Assembly: GCA_016187395.1 (NCBI GenBank)
Contig: JACPJV010000036.1
Span: 1-44,189 of the forward strand
Origin: Candidatus Aenigmatarchaeota archaeon
Lineage (GTDB): Archaea > Aenigmatarchaeota > Aenigmatarchaeia > GW2011-AR5 > JACRAC01
DNA length: 44,189 bases
Reading direction: 5' to 3'
Shown here: positions 15,487 through 22,305 of the stretch, piece after piece
Layout of the letters: each line of letters begins with the position of its first letter
Numbering within the stretch: the first letter of the stretch is position 1
Made by a program: the position numbers and the translations under genes
The notes under the pieces: generated by a model
Told to the model about the DNA's origin: nothing
The model's database searches: none
The model's input: only the letters and a program-made list of their open reading frames with translations

Positions 15487-15506
15487 CTGCAAAACAGGCA
15501 CGAAAT
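15487..15506 (+). other. Insert (probable intron) in the D arm of tRNA-Gly
   Basis: About 20 nt (CTGCAAAACAGGCACGAAAT) interrupt the D arm between GGTAT and GATG. The insert can form CTG/CAG with a short loop, and GTG:CAC may give a relaxed splice helix. Exact borders may shift by 2 nt. Confidence 0.6.
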
Positions 15507-15521
15507 GATGCGAGCTTCCCA

Positions 15522-15568
15522 AGAAACTTTTTCGAAAAAAGTTTCATCAAAAATTCAAAGAAGGAAAA
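15522..15568 (+). other. Anticodon-loop intron of tRNA-Gly, homologous to that of tRNA-Val
   Basis: 47 nt starting AGAAACTTTT with a hairpin (GAAACTTTTT and AAAAAGTTTC), then ATCAAA. Core sequence and fold match the tRNA-Val intron at 14681-14728; only the 3' part that pairs with the exon differs, as each splice helix requires. Confidence 0.82.
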
Positions 15569-15618
15569 AGCTTGCGACCCGGGTTCGATTCCCGGCAGGT
15601 GCATCCCTGCGAAAGGTT

Positions 15619-15786
15619 TTGGGAGTTGTCGATTGGATAAAGTCTAAAACAATAGTCGCCTTATCTATTCCGGAGTTCATAGGTATTTCTGTCAATTTCT
15701 ATACTTACTGTGAAGCAAATTTCCAGTACGGATTATTAATTTGGTTCGCATTATCTGTGGTGTCTTCAATAGTGGAAGGGATCTAA
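15619..15786 (+). CDS. Possible small membrane protein after tRNA-Gly
   Basis: Open frame with a TTG start at 15619 giving 55 residues; no ATG is available downstream of the tRNA. Two hydrophobic segments (TIVALSIPEFIGISVNFY and GLLIWFALSVVSSIV) look like membrane helices. The frame is also open upstream through the tRNA, so the true start is unclear. It ends inside a large nested hairpin (15771-15830). It may be a remnant of an inserted element. Confidence 0.35.
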   Translation: MGVVDWIKSKTIVALSIPEFIGISVNFYTYCEANFQYGLLIWFALSVVSSIVEGI

Positions 15787-15830
15787 TGGAGGGGAAACCG
15801 TTGGTTTCCCCTAATTCTACCCTTTCCACT
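15771..15830 (+). repeat. Large nested hairpin
   Basis: Outer arms AGTGGAAGGG (15771-15780) and CCCTTTCCACT (15820-15830) enclose a perfect 9-bp hairpin GGGGAAACC-GTT-GGTTTCCCC (15791-15811). A further inverted pair, GTTGTCGA at 15625-15632 and TCGACAAC at 15840-15847, brackets the region. It could be a transcript end or the end of a small mobile element. Confidence 0.5.
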
Positions 15831-15882
15831 AACAATAATTCGACAACCTCAGGGTTTTAACTGTTTCTGCAATAGATTTCCT

Positions 15883-16419
15883 ATGAACCTCATTGACAGA
15901 GAAAGCAGCATGCTTGTAGTGATAGACGTCCAAGACAGGCTTATGCCTCATATTTCAGACAGCGGGAAAACCATGAAGAATATCGTCAAGCTCCTGAAAT
16001 TTGCCAAAATAGTCGGCCTGCCTCTAATCCTGACTGAGCAGGAAAAACTTGGAACAACCGCGCCGGAAATAAAGGCGCACGCTGAAAGTGCGGTAGTGAA
16101 AAAAGAATTCAACTGCCTTGAGTGCGGCGAATTCCTCGGAAAATTGCGTGCACTGGGCAGGAAAAACCTTGTCATCGCAGGCGTCGAAACGCATATCTGC
16201 GTCATGCAAACGGCGCTGGATGCGATATCCAAAGGCTATAACGTGCACGTGGTTTCCGACGCCACGTCTTCCAGAACAGTTGATGAAAAGAACCTGTCTT
16301 TAGAGCGGATGCGTTCGGCCGGTGTGGTTATCACAACAACAGAAGCCCTGATCTTTGAGCTTCTGAAAAGGGCAGGCACGGACGAGTTCAGGGCTGCGCT
16401 GGAACTAGTGAAGAATTAA
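15883..16419 (+). CDS. Isochorismatase-family cysteine hydrolase
   Basis: 178 residues. The catalytic triad of the family is visible: Asp in LVVIDVQDRLM (about 15), Lys in SAVVKKEFNC (about 74) and Cys in AGVETHICVMQTALDA (about 107), with the usual cis-peptide segment before the Cys (VIAGVETHIC). Length and order match YcaC/nicotinamidase-like hydrolases, which cleave amides or vinyl ethers in the cytosol. The exact substrate cannot be told. It starts just after a short gap following the hairpin at 15830 and has no coupled neighbour. Confidence 0.9.
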   Translation: MNLIDRESSMLVVIDVQDRLMPHISDSGKTMKNIVKLLKFAKIVGLPLILTEQEKLGTTAPEIKAHAESAVVKKEFNCLECGEFLGKLRALGRKNLVIAGVETHICVMQTALDAISKGYNVHVVSDATSSRTVDEKNLSLERMRSAGVVITTTEALIFELLKRAGTDEFRAALELVKN

Positions 16420-16519
16420 CATCACAATTTTAATTCAAAATGGATCGTGGGTATCTGGACGATTTGATGAGCCTGATTTTTTTATTTCTTTCTTCTAAAA
16501 TGTATTTCCTTTCATGAAT

Positions 16520-16843
16520 TCATCCATTCCTCCACGTGCATTTTGCATTCGCACAGCCGCACTCCGCGCCAAACGCCGGCGCGTTGTAGCACTCGCGGTA
16601 TTCGCATGTTGTTATGATGCTTTCTTCACTGACGCCCTGGCATACCTGGGAAGAACAGCCGCCAACCGTGCAATCGGAATCTTTTGTGCAAGAACTGCCT
16701 GTCGAGAATCCGCAGAAGCCGCCGAGCTCTGCGCCGGCGACTATAAAACCACTTTCTCCGGTCTCTGTGTCCTCCCCTATGGTGCCCTGCCCTATGCAGC
16801 CTGCTGCAACAACAAGAAATGACAAAATAATTATGGTTCTCAT
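16520..16843 (-). CDS. Eight-cysteine lipoprotein
   Basis: 107 residues from the ATG at 16843 (MRTIIILSFLVVAAGC), chosen over 16972 because it gives a direct lipobox signal and a TTTTAAAA box lies about 30 bp upstream. After the lipid-modified Cys and a short linker, a compact cysteine domain follows: CTKDSDCTVGGCSSQVC, then TTCEYRECYNAPAFG, ECGCANAKCTW. This pattern matches the small eight-cysteine cluster domain of archaeal and bacterial lipoproteins. It is probably disulfide-bonded and external. Function unknown. Confidence 0.75.
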   Translation of the reverse strand: MRTIIILSFLVVAAGCIGQGTIGEDTETGESGFIVAGAELGGFCGFSTGSSCTKDSDCTVGGCSSQVCQGVSEESIITTCEYRECYNAPAFGAECGCANAKCTWRNG

Positions 16844-16958
16844 TAATTTATTTGGTTTGGGAATTTTAAAAGCTGGTTTGGTGGGATTTTTCACGCCCGG
16901 GATTTTCAGGATTTTTATCCTGCTTTGTTCATCAGAATCTTTATCGTTTGTCATCCTT

Positions 16959-17321
16959 TTACGCAATCGCATACGTCGCCAAGCAGTTCGTGCAAGCTAA
17001 TGCGATTATTGTCAATAGTATAACAGCGGCAAGAAACGCCAGCCAGATTTTTCTCTGACCTCTTGACTCAAAAACCCAGACAACAAAAGCGAACCACACA
17101 ATCAGGTACGCAAAGAGCGGAAAGGCAAAGAACGTAAACAGGTTATAGCCAAGAAGATAGAAAGCCCACTCTATGCCGCCCATGCTCGCTCCCAGAAACA
17201 GGGTTGCCCAGATGAGTAAAATTATACCTCTTCGCCCTTTCTCATTCAAGCCCTTATAGTATAGGGCAATCGCAGCCACGCCAGCTATGCCAGCTATCGC
17301 AAGCGCCAAAGCCCAGAGCAT
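16959..17321 (-). CDS. Four-helix membrane protein
   Basis: 120 residues from the ATG at 17321 (MLWALALAIAGIAG). The longer frame to 17375 is not used because a TATA box (TTTATATTG) lies about 27 bp before 17321. Four hydrophobic helices (about 2-22, 33-53, 58-83 and 95-115) with short basic loops. CTNCL near the C-terminus could form a disulfide. Family not recognised. Divergent from the gene at 17374, sharing a short promoter region. Confidence 0.65.
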   Translation of the reverse strand: MLWALALAIAGIAGVAAIALYYKGLNEKGRRGIILLIWATLFLGASMGGIEWAFYLLGYNLFTFFAFPLFAYLIVWFAFVVWVFESRGQRKIWLAFLAAVILLTIIALACTNCLATYAIA

Positions 17322-17373
17322 ATGTCCCTTGTTTTCGCAAACAATATAAATGAAATCTGGACATCTATCTGAC

Positions 17374-17679
17374 ATGAGCGGATATTTGCAGCTGTTGCTA
17401 GGCGAAAGCGCCCTGGTAGGCGCAGGCTATCTTGTTATTGATTTCATCATGGCCGGAGCAATGCGCGATTGGGAACCTTCCTTTGACAGAGATATGCCTC
17501 AGTATTCTGTTGGAGAAAGAGCAAGACGTCTGGAGTCAGCATGCGGCAGGCCAACAGGACCTTTTACCTGCCGCGCCTTGAGATATTTGCGAGGCAGATA
17601 CATATCCATGCCTGAACCTGAGATTACTGAAGTATCGTCTGCCGAGCCTGTTCCTTTCGCAGCTACTGCAGCGCCCTGA
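17374..17679 (+). CDS. Hypothetical protein with one hydrophobic helix
   Basis: 101 residues from the ATG at 17374 (MSGYLQLLLGESALVGAGYL), about 25 bp after a TATA-like ATATAAATG on this strand. One hydrophobic N-terminal segment, then a soluble Arg-rich part (GERARRLESACGRPTG, LRYLRGRYISMPEPE) and an Ala/Pro tail. No known domain. Immediately followed by two inverted-repeat structures. Confidence 0.55.
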   Translation: MSGYLQLLLGESALVGAGYLVIDFIMAGAMRDWEPSFDRDMPQYSVGERARRLESACGRPTGPFTCRALRYLRGRYISMPEPEITEVSSAEPVPFAATAAP

Positions 17680-17680
17680 G

Positions 17681-17744
17681 GCTTTGCATCTAAAGTTCAT
17701 GTTGCACCTAAAGTCGGAGATTTAGACTACTTTAAGTGCAAAGC
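17681..17744. repeat. Inverted repeat next to the MITE
   Basis: Arms GCTTTGCA (17681-17688) and TGCAAAGC (17737-17744) with further pairing AAAGT/ACTTT inside. It lies just after the stop of the 101-residue gene and may be its terminator or a separate mobile fragment. Confidence 0.45.
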
Positions 17745-17747
17745 TGC

Positions 17748-17919
17748 GCCTTAACAGGTTCTGTCAATTAAAAGCATGATGGAACAATTTTCAGCCCATC
17801 CCTGGGGTGGGGGCTGAAAATTGTAAATAAATGACCCGTTCTGACGTTTTTCTTCGCCTCACCCAAAAAGGCGAAGAAAAATGAAGTTTCATTTGCTAAG
17901 TTGACAGAACCGCCTTAAC
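17748..17919. mobile_element. 155-bp MITE with 11-bp terminal repeats and 8-bp target duplication
   Basis: Terminal inverted repeats GGTTCTGTCAA (17757-17767) and TTGACAGAACC (17901-17911) are perfect. They are bordered by the direct repeat GCCTTAAC (17748-17755 and 17912-17919; one extra A at the left junction), the expected 8-bp target duplication. Inside are two hairpins: ACAATTTTCAGCCC with its complement (about 17773-17824) and TTTTTCTTCGCC with its complement (about 17848-17881). No ORF. The terminal GGTTCTGT and the 8-bp duplication resemble the IS6 family; that assignment is tentative. It stops directly before the promoter of the DUF1858-HesB gene. Confidence 0.75.
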
Positions 17920-17945
17920 GAAACATTTAAATCCGCAGCGTGCAA

Positions 17946-18524
17946 ATGAAAGCTATGGAAACGGTGCAGGTGCACATAGTCAAGGAGATGCTCATAGGTG
18001 AGGTCATGGCAAGATGGCCGCATACAACCACGATCATGGCGCGCCACGGATTCAAGGTAGGCGGCTGCAACCTTTCTCCTTTGGAGACCATAGAGCAGAT
18101 CTCAAAAACCCAGGGCATGAGCGATAGCCGGATAGACGAGATGATAGGCGATGTAAACAAAAGTCTCGCAGAAGAGAAGCCCGCCGAAAGCATGAGCGGC
18201 GTTGTCAATATTACGGAAACAGCTGCCTTGCATATCAAAAAGATAATGCAGAGCGAGGGAAAAGAAAATGCATTCCTGAAGCTGAGCGTTGTGCCAGGAG
18301 GCTGCTCTGGCTTCAATTACGAGATGGATTTTGTAGAAAAGCCATCTTCCCAAGATATGCAGGACGAAAGCCAGGGCGTGAAGCTTCTCATGGAAAAGAC
18401 GCATGAGAAATTCCTGCAAGGAATCACCATAGATTTCCGAGAAACCCTCAATGGCGCGGGCTTTGTCATGCAGAATCCTAACGCAAAATCAGGATGCAGT
18501 TGTGGTCAGAGCTTTTCGGTGTAA
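17946..18524 (+). CDS. DUF1858-HesB/IscA fusion, Fe-S carrier
   Basis: 192 residues. Residues 1-70 are a DUF1858-like domain (VKEMLIGEVMARWPHTTTIM, HGFKVGGCNLSPLETIEQIS). Residues 85-190 are an A-type Fe-S carrier (VNITETAALHIKKIMQ, VVPGGCSGFNYEMDF, NAKSGCSCGQSF) with the three conserved cysteines: one in GGCSGF and the CxC near the end. Such carriers bind and hand over Fe-S or iron during cluster assembly. DUF1858 usually carries two cysteines; here only the one in VGGC is seen. The promoter box ATTTAAATC lies at the right end of the MITE. Starts at 17946 or 17955 are both possible. Confidence 0.85.
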   Translation: MKAMETVQVHIVKEMLIGEVMARWPHTTTIMARHGFKVGGCNLSPLETIEQISKTQGMSDSRIDEMIGDVNKSLAEEKPAESMSGVVNITETAALHIKKIMQSEGKENAFLKLSVVPGGCSGFNYEMDFVEKPSSQDMQDESQGVKLLMEKTHEKFLQGITIDFRETLNGAGFVMQNPNAKSGCSCGQSFSV

Positions 18525-18526
18525 AA

Positions 18527-18769
18527 ATGAGTGAAAATTTTCCAGTTATAGTTAACAAAGAATATGGAAGTCTGACAGCAGAAGAACGCAGTGCTTATGC
18601 TGGCTGCTGGCTTGCACTCAGGGTTGCTGGTACTGGAGAAGGTCCTCATAACTACAGAACAGAAAGGAGCCCTGTTATTGCCGCGGGGAAAGATATTCAG
18701 GACTGTCAAAATGGTGTTATAGCAAGAAGTGAGGATCCGTCATCAGTTGGTTATGTTTTTGTTCATTAG
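18527..18769 (+). CDS. Small hypothetical protein
   Basis: 80 residues, starting 2 bp after the HesB fusion stop, so co-transcribed with it. Soluble, mixed charge (SLTAEERSAYAGCWLALRVA, RTERSPVIAAGKDIQDCQNG). No recognised motif; two cysteines. The next gene starts 19 bp later, with GAAGGTGTG as its ribosome-binding site. Confidence 0.6.
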   Translation: MSENFPVIVNKEYGSLTAEERSAYAGCWLALRVAGTGEGPHNYRTERSPVIAAGKDIQDCQNGVIARSEDPSSVGYVFVH

Positions 18770-18788
18770 AAAAATGAAGGTGTGAATA

Positions 18789-19082
18789 ATGGCTAAAAGA
18801 AACGTGAGAAAGAATCCGTGGATCGCAGCTATTCTGAACATCATCATTGCCGGCCTTGGCTATATCTACGTAGGGCGAAGGAAAACTTTCGGTTATCTTC
18901 TTGTGGCAGGCACGCTAATAACAGCTGTCGGAGGGGCTATTGAAGGATTTAGCTTGGGAAGTGCGTTTGGCACCGCTCCGGAAGCGAACCTGTCATCACT
19001 TGCCCTTCTGATTATAGGAGGAATTATTTTAGAGATAGCTTTTGCCTATGATGCGTATCGCCTCGCGCAGGGAAGAGAATAA
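18789..19082 (+). CDS. Small TM2-like membrane protein
   Basis: 97 residues with a basic N-terminus (MAKRNVRKNPWIAAILN) and three hydrophobic segments (about 12-28, 35-52 and 66-86). The N-terminal NPWIAAILNIIIAGLGYIYV and GRRKTFGYLL resemble the TM2-type small membrane domain (aLA..lpGlGq.Y.G...). Third gene of the DUF1858-HesB transcript. Function unknown. Confidence 0.7.
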   Translation: MAKRNVRKNPWIAAILNIIIAGLGYIYVGRRKTFGYLLVAGTLITAVGGAIEGFSLGSAFGTAPEANLSSLALLIIGGIILEIAFAYDAYRLAQGRE

Positions 19083-19085
19083 AAT

Positions 19086-19493
19086 TCATAAATGGATTGT
19101 ACCCTGTTTGACCAGATTCTGGATAGGCAGGAACAATGGCTCTGGCAATTCATTCCATCCAAACCATCCGATATCAGTACACTTCTCTCTTTCCAGAATT
19201 TTTGCTTCCCCTGAATCCCAGTCAGCAGCCATGAATATTGTAATGTAATGTTTATTCTCCTCTTTGAATATGTCATTTGTCAACCCTGCAAACCGTATAT
19301 TTCTGATTTTAATACCGCTTTCCTCCATGACCTCTCTCCTTGCGCAGTCCTCAAGGGATTCATTAAATTCCAGATGCCCGCCTGGAAAACACCACGTACC
19401 TTCTCCATGGGTGCCTGTTCTCCTGAGGAAAAGGGATTTTCCATCCTTCATAACGATCACACCCACACCTACTTTCGGCATCTGCTTCTTCAT
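19086..19493 (-). CDS. Nudix hydrolase
   Basis: 135 residues. The Nudix box is complete: GGHLEFNESLEDCARREVME followed by ESG (about residues 38-60), preceded by GTWCFPGG. The enzyme should hydrolyse a nucleoside diphosphate linked to another group (Mg-dependent). The short, single-domain form and FNESLEDCARREVMEE are like NUDT15/MutT-type NTP pyrophosphatases; substrate unknown. Encoded 4 bp after a ferredoxin-NAD(P) reductase-like gene, so the two form one operon. Confidence 0.92.
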   Translation of the reverse strand: MKKQMPKVGVGVIVMKDGKSLFLRRTGTHGEGTWCFPGGHLEFNESLEDCARREVMEESGIKIRNIRFAGLTNDIFKEENKHYITIFMAADWDSGEAKILEREKCTDIGWFGWNELPEPLFLPIQNLVKQGTIHL

Positions 19494-19497
19494 TTTT

Positions 19498-20229
19498 TCA
19501 CCCGCCCTCCCCGATCCCCGTCCACTTCTCCATCTTGATTCTTGTCCTGTCTAATCCTATGCGTTTCAGTATTTCCTCCACGCCTGAAACCATGCCAGGC
19601 GAGCCGCACAGGTAGTAATGCGCTTTTTGAGGGGTTTCAACATATTTTCTGAGAATATCAATGCTGAAGCGCTGCGTTTCTCCTTTCCACCCTTCCGGAT
19701 TCTCTCTCGTAACAACAGGAACAAACGTGAAATTTTCGCTTTGCATTTTATCGAATTCATCCAGCCATATGAAGTCTTTCGCATAAGAGCAGCTGTAGAA
19801 TAATGTCATCTTCATCGGCAGCTTTTTATCGATGACGTATCTGACGGCAGAGCTTACGCCTGCAACGCCAACCCCGCCTACTACGAAAACTATGTCTGCG
19901 TGGGATTCATCAAGCGTGAACACTCCGGAAGGCCCTGCAATGCCTACTTCTGCACCAATTCCAATATCAAGCAGCTTTGCCGGAAAGTTCGGCGTCATCT
20001 TTATCGTGAACTCCAGGCATTCGTGCTTCAGCGGCGACGATGATACAGAATAAGGCCTTACATCGCCTGCCGGATTGCCCTTCTCATCCAGCAGGTACAT
20101 CAGCACAAACTGGCCCGGCCTGAACTCGAGGTTATTACCATTTACTGCCGTAATCTGCCACGTCTTCGTGTTGTGATTTTCATTTTTGATGCCGATTACC
20201 CTGTACTTGCGAACAGGCATGCGCGCCAT
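19498..20229 (-). CDS. Ferredoxin-NAD(P)H reductase-like flavoprotein
   Basis: 243 residues from the ATG at 20229, about 24 bp after the TATA box TTATTTAAAA. FAD domain with RPGQFVLMYLL and RPYSVSSSPL, NAD(P) domain with VFVVGGVGVAGVSSAVRYVI and the C-terminal YYLCGSPGMVSGVEEILKR. No C-terminal 2Fe-2S cysteine cluster, so it is a simple reductase rather than a PyrK/sulfhydrogenase gamma subunit. It moves electrons between a one-electron carrier and NAD(P). The ferredoxin-dependent oxidoreductase at 35702-38758 is a possible source of reduced ferredoxin. Confidence 0.88.
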   Translation of the reverse strand: MARMPVRKYRVIGIKNENHNTKTWQITAVNGNNLEFRPGQFVLMYLLDEKGNPAGDVRPYSVSSSPLKHECLEFTIKMTPNFPAKLLDIGIGAEVGIAGPSGVFTLDESHADIVFVVGGVGVAGVSSAVRYVIDKKLPMKMTLFYSCSYAKDFIWLDEFDKMQSENFTFVPVVTRENPEGWKGETQRFSIDILRKYVETPQKAHYYLCGSPGMVSGVEEILKRIGLDRTRIKMEKWTGIGEGG

Positions 20230-20288
20230 GAGATGAAAAATGCACAAGGTTTTAAATAAGTAAAGGGAAGGAAAGCGCAGAAATCTTT

Positions 20289-20304
20289 AAATATGTACAC
20301 ATTT
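20289..20304 (+). promoter_or_regulatory. Near-palindrome at the UPF0175/DUF3368 promoter
   Basis: AAATATGTACACATTT is a near-perfect 16-bp palindrome overlapping the TATA region CTTTAAATA, about 24 bp upstream of the antitoxin ATG. It is placed like a self-repression operator. Inference from position. Confidence 0.45.
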
Positions 20305-20327
20305 AAAACATTACATAACGTGATGAT

Positions 20328-20624
20328 ATGAAAAAAACAGAGCTGATAACAATACGCACAACGCCCGAAGTTGCTAGAACGCTGAAAAAGCTGACAAATC
20401 TGGAGTCCCGGACACTTGCAGATGAGGCAAGGTTTGTTATAGAGATTGGAGCCAAAGAAAGGCTAAAGGAGATTGCTATGGACAGCTACAGGAGGGGCCT
20501 AGTAACGCTTGAAAAGGCTTCTGAAATTGCCGAGGTAGGCGTGTGGGAAATGACAGAAATTCTCGGCACGGAAAAGATTCCTTACAATCTGGACCTGACC
20601 GCTGTGAAGATTGAGAAAAAGTGA
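20328..20624 (+). CDS. UPF0175-family antitoxin
   Basis: 98 residues. N-terminal strand-helix part (LITIRTTPEVARTLKKLTNL) followed by the UPF0175 core ARFVIEIGAKERLKEIAMDS, YRRGLVTLEKASEIAEVGVW and EMTEILGTEKIPYNLD. UPF0175 proteins are usually paired with DUF3368 PIN-like proteins, as here. GTGATGAT precedes the ATG as ribosome-binding site. Confidence 0.9.
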   Translation: MKKTELITIRTTPEVARTLKKLTNLESRTLADEARFVIEIGAKERLKEIAMDSYRRGLVTLEKASEIAEVGVWEMTEILGTEKIPYNLDLTAVKIEKK

Positions 20625-20628
20625 GCCT

Positions 20629-21138
20629 ATGCTAACAGTTTCGAATACCTCTCCGCTGATTTTTCTGGCAAAAGTCCCTGAGCTGATCGCCTTGCTTAAA
20701 TGGAAGTATGACAAAATAATTATCCCGAAAGAAGTCTATGCGGAAGCGGTAGAAAAAGGCATAAGCTCCCACAACCCGCAGATAAGCAGTAATGCTGCAA
20801 AGATAAAGGCACTTGTTGAGGAAGGTTTCATAAAAGTGGAGATAGTAAAAACAAAAATAGCGCTGCCTTCGTACCTTGGAAAGGGAGAGTCTGCTGCAAT
20901 TGCGCTTGCTCTAGAAAGAAAAGTAAAGGGTGTGCTCATCGATGAAAAGCCTGCGACCTCTGTGGCAAGGAGCCTCGGACTGAACCCATCGCCGATTTCC
21001 ACGCTTCCCATCGAGGCTTTCAGGAAAGATAAAATAAGCAGAGCCGAAGCTGTGAAAATTCTGGACAGCCTGCTCGCAAACAACTATTACCTGAGTTCAA
21101 GGGATTACAAAATTCTCATGAAAATGCTGGAATTATAA
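20629..21138 (+). CDS. DUF3368 PIN-like toxin
   Basis: 169 residues from the ATG at 20629, 4 bp after the antitoxin stop. The family start motif is VSNTSPLIFLAKVPELIALL (Asn where classic PIN proteins have Asp, common in DUF3368), then KIIIPKEVYAEAVEKG, GKGESAAIALALERK and the Asp in GVLIDEKPATSVARSLGL. Probable ribonuclease toxin held by the UPF0175 partner. Confidence 0.9.
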   Translation: MLTVSNTSPLIFLAKVPELIALLKWKYDKIIIPKEVYAEAVEKGISSHNPQISSNAAKIKALVEEGFIKVEIVKTKIALPSYLGKGESAAIALALERKVKGVLIDEKPATSVARSLGLNPSPISTLPIEAFRKDKISRAEAVKILDSLLANNYYLSSRDYKILMKMLEL

Positions 21139-21185
21139 CAATGGCTTTTCTTTCCCTTTTAATGAATTCGCTTCTTCCTTACATC

Positions 21186-21584
21186 ATGGCTGCGAAATCC
21201 TTTTCTTTCTCTGTCCTTGTCGAAAGCAATAGCTTGATTGGCATAACAGAGCGCATAGAAAAACTCGTCCAGAAAAGCGGCGTTGAGAATGGCATTTGCA
21301 ACGTCTTTTCAGCAGGCAGCACAGGCGCAATCATCATCAATGAAAACGAAGGCAATCTTATCGATGACCTCAAAAAGCTCATGAAAGACCTTGTTCCGGA
21401 GGGTGAATGGCATCATCCTGAAAACGCGCACTCGCACCTGCGCGCGATGCTTGCAAAATCCGAAGCGACCGTGCCTGTAGCTGATGGAAATTTACAATTA
21501 GGTACGTGGCAGTCTATTTTTATCTGCAATTTCGACACGCGCAGAAGGGAAAGGAAAATAATGGTTACGGTTGTTGGAGAATAA
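21186..21584 (+). CDS. YjbQ/UPF0047 protein
   Basis: 132 residues from the ATG at 21186 (MAAKSFSFSVLVESN); the open frame upstream to 21141 holds a TTTTAATG promoter box instead. Family motifs: the Glu in IIINENEGNLIDDL, EWHHPENAHSHLRAMLAKSE with the conserved His residues, and GTWQSIFICNFDTRRRERKI. Members have been reported to have thiamine-phosphate synthase activity in vitro and to bind metal through those histidines; the in-vivo role is unsettled. Confidence 0.88.
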   Translation: MAAKSFSFSVLVESNSLIGITERIEKLVQKSGVENGICNVFSAGSTGAIIINENEGNLIDDLKKLMKDLVPEGEWHHPENAHSHLRAMLAKSEATVPVADGNLQLGTWQSIFICNFDTRRRERKIMVTVVGE

Positions 21585-21587
21585 ATT

Positions 21588-22235
21588 TTATGGCAGAATC
21601 GAAAAAGTTCTGCCTGAATTATATGCCAAAATTCGCGGAAATAGTGCCAATCCTCTTGCCTCCTCTGGTACTGAAAAGCTGTTGTATCCTACCAGGTCTC
21701 CATGAGATGTAGCGGCTGTGTCCCTGACTTCATCGGGAATTCTTCCAACACCTCTTGGATAGGAGCGATGGAGTGTATCATGAAACTCTGTTTCAGGCAT
21801 AGGTGGATCTAATATGAACGTCTCAAATAGCTCGCTATCAGGTCCATTGCCTGCATAAATTCCGCATGCAGCGTAAAGTCCGGTACGAGGCTCACGGGTA
21901 TGGGTCGCAGCACGCAGAAAGTCTCTTGCATCTTCACCAGCCTCTATCTGTGCAATTACCTCATCAACATGATATTTTTGCCTCGCGGCCTTAAGCCCAT
22001 CAAAGCATCCACAACGCATTTTCTTTCTAAACTTGTCTGAAACTGCATGGAGATGTCCCAAGGCATCATTTCGTGTAGATGTGAGTGTGTGTTCCAACTC
22101 TTCTGGTCCGGCTTTGCAACCGAACCCATTATCAAAATACACAATCTCTCCTGGGTTTGTTACAATACCAAAAGTGCCCGGTAGGACAAGAGGCTTTCGA
22201 AAGGTGACATAAACAAAATTCCCAACGTCTGCCAT
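21588..22235 (-). CDS. Hypothetical soluble protein
   Basis: 215 residues from the ATG at 22235 (MADVGNFVYVTFRKPLVLPG). The start at 22352 is rejected because it would lie inside the TBP gene and because a TATA box (TTTTATAAAC) sits about 35 bp before 22235. Beta-rich N-terminal half, a helical centre with CGCFDGLKAARQKYHVDEV, and a conserved-looking second half (TGLYAACGIYAGNGPDSELF, HDTLHRSYPRGVGRI). No family recognised. Converges with the YjbQ gene (3 bp). Confidence 0.65.
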   Translation of the reverse strand: MADVGNFVYVTFRKPLVLPGTFGIVTNPGEIVYFDNGFGCKAGPEELEHTLTSTRNDALGHLHAVSDKFRKKMRCGCFDGLKAARQKYHVDEVIAQIEAGEDARDFLRAATHTREPRTGLYAACGIYAGNGPDSELFETFILDPPMPETEFHDTLHRSYPRGVGRIPDEVRDTAATSHGDLVGYNSFSVPEEARGLALFPRILAYNSGRTFSILP

Positions 22236-22305
22236 AATAGTCACGTTTTCACTATCATTAGAAAAGTTTATAAAACAATCATCACTGAAAGACTTAAGAA
22301 TTGCA

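Larger units (their letters stand above)
15466..15603 (+). tRNA. tRNA-Gly (CCC) with two introns
   Basis: Acceptor arms GCACCTG (15466-15472) and CAGGTGC (15596-15602) pair perfectly, discriminator A, T arm CCGGG-TTCGATT-CCCGG. Removing 15522-15568 and about 20 nt around 15487-15506 gives a 71-nt cloverleaf with anticodon stem CGAGC/GCTTG and loop TTCCCAA (anticodon CCC). The first-named intron is at the canonical 37/38 site with a clean bulge-helix-bulge: TTCC:GGAA, bulges CAA and AAA. The D-arm insert is smaller and less clearly bounded. No encoded CCA. Confidence 0.88.

Noticed and set aside
16441-16518. 25-codon ORF after the isochorismatase-like gene
   Set aside because: Very short, no ribosome-binding site, and low-complexity translation.
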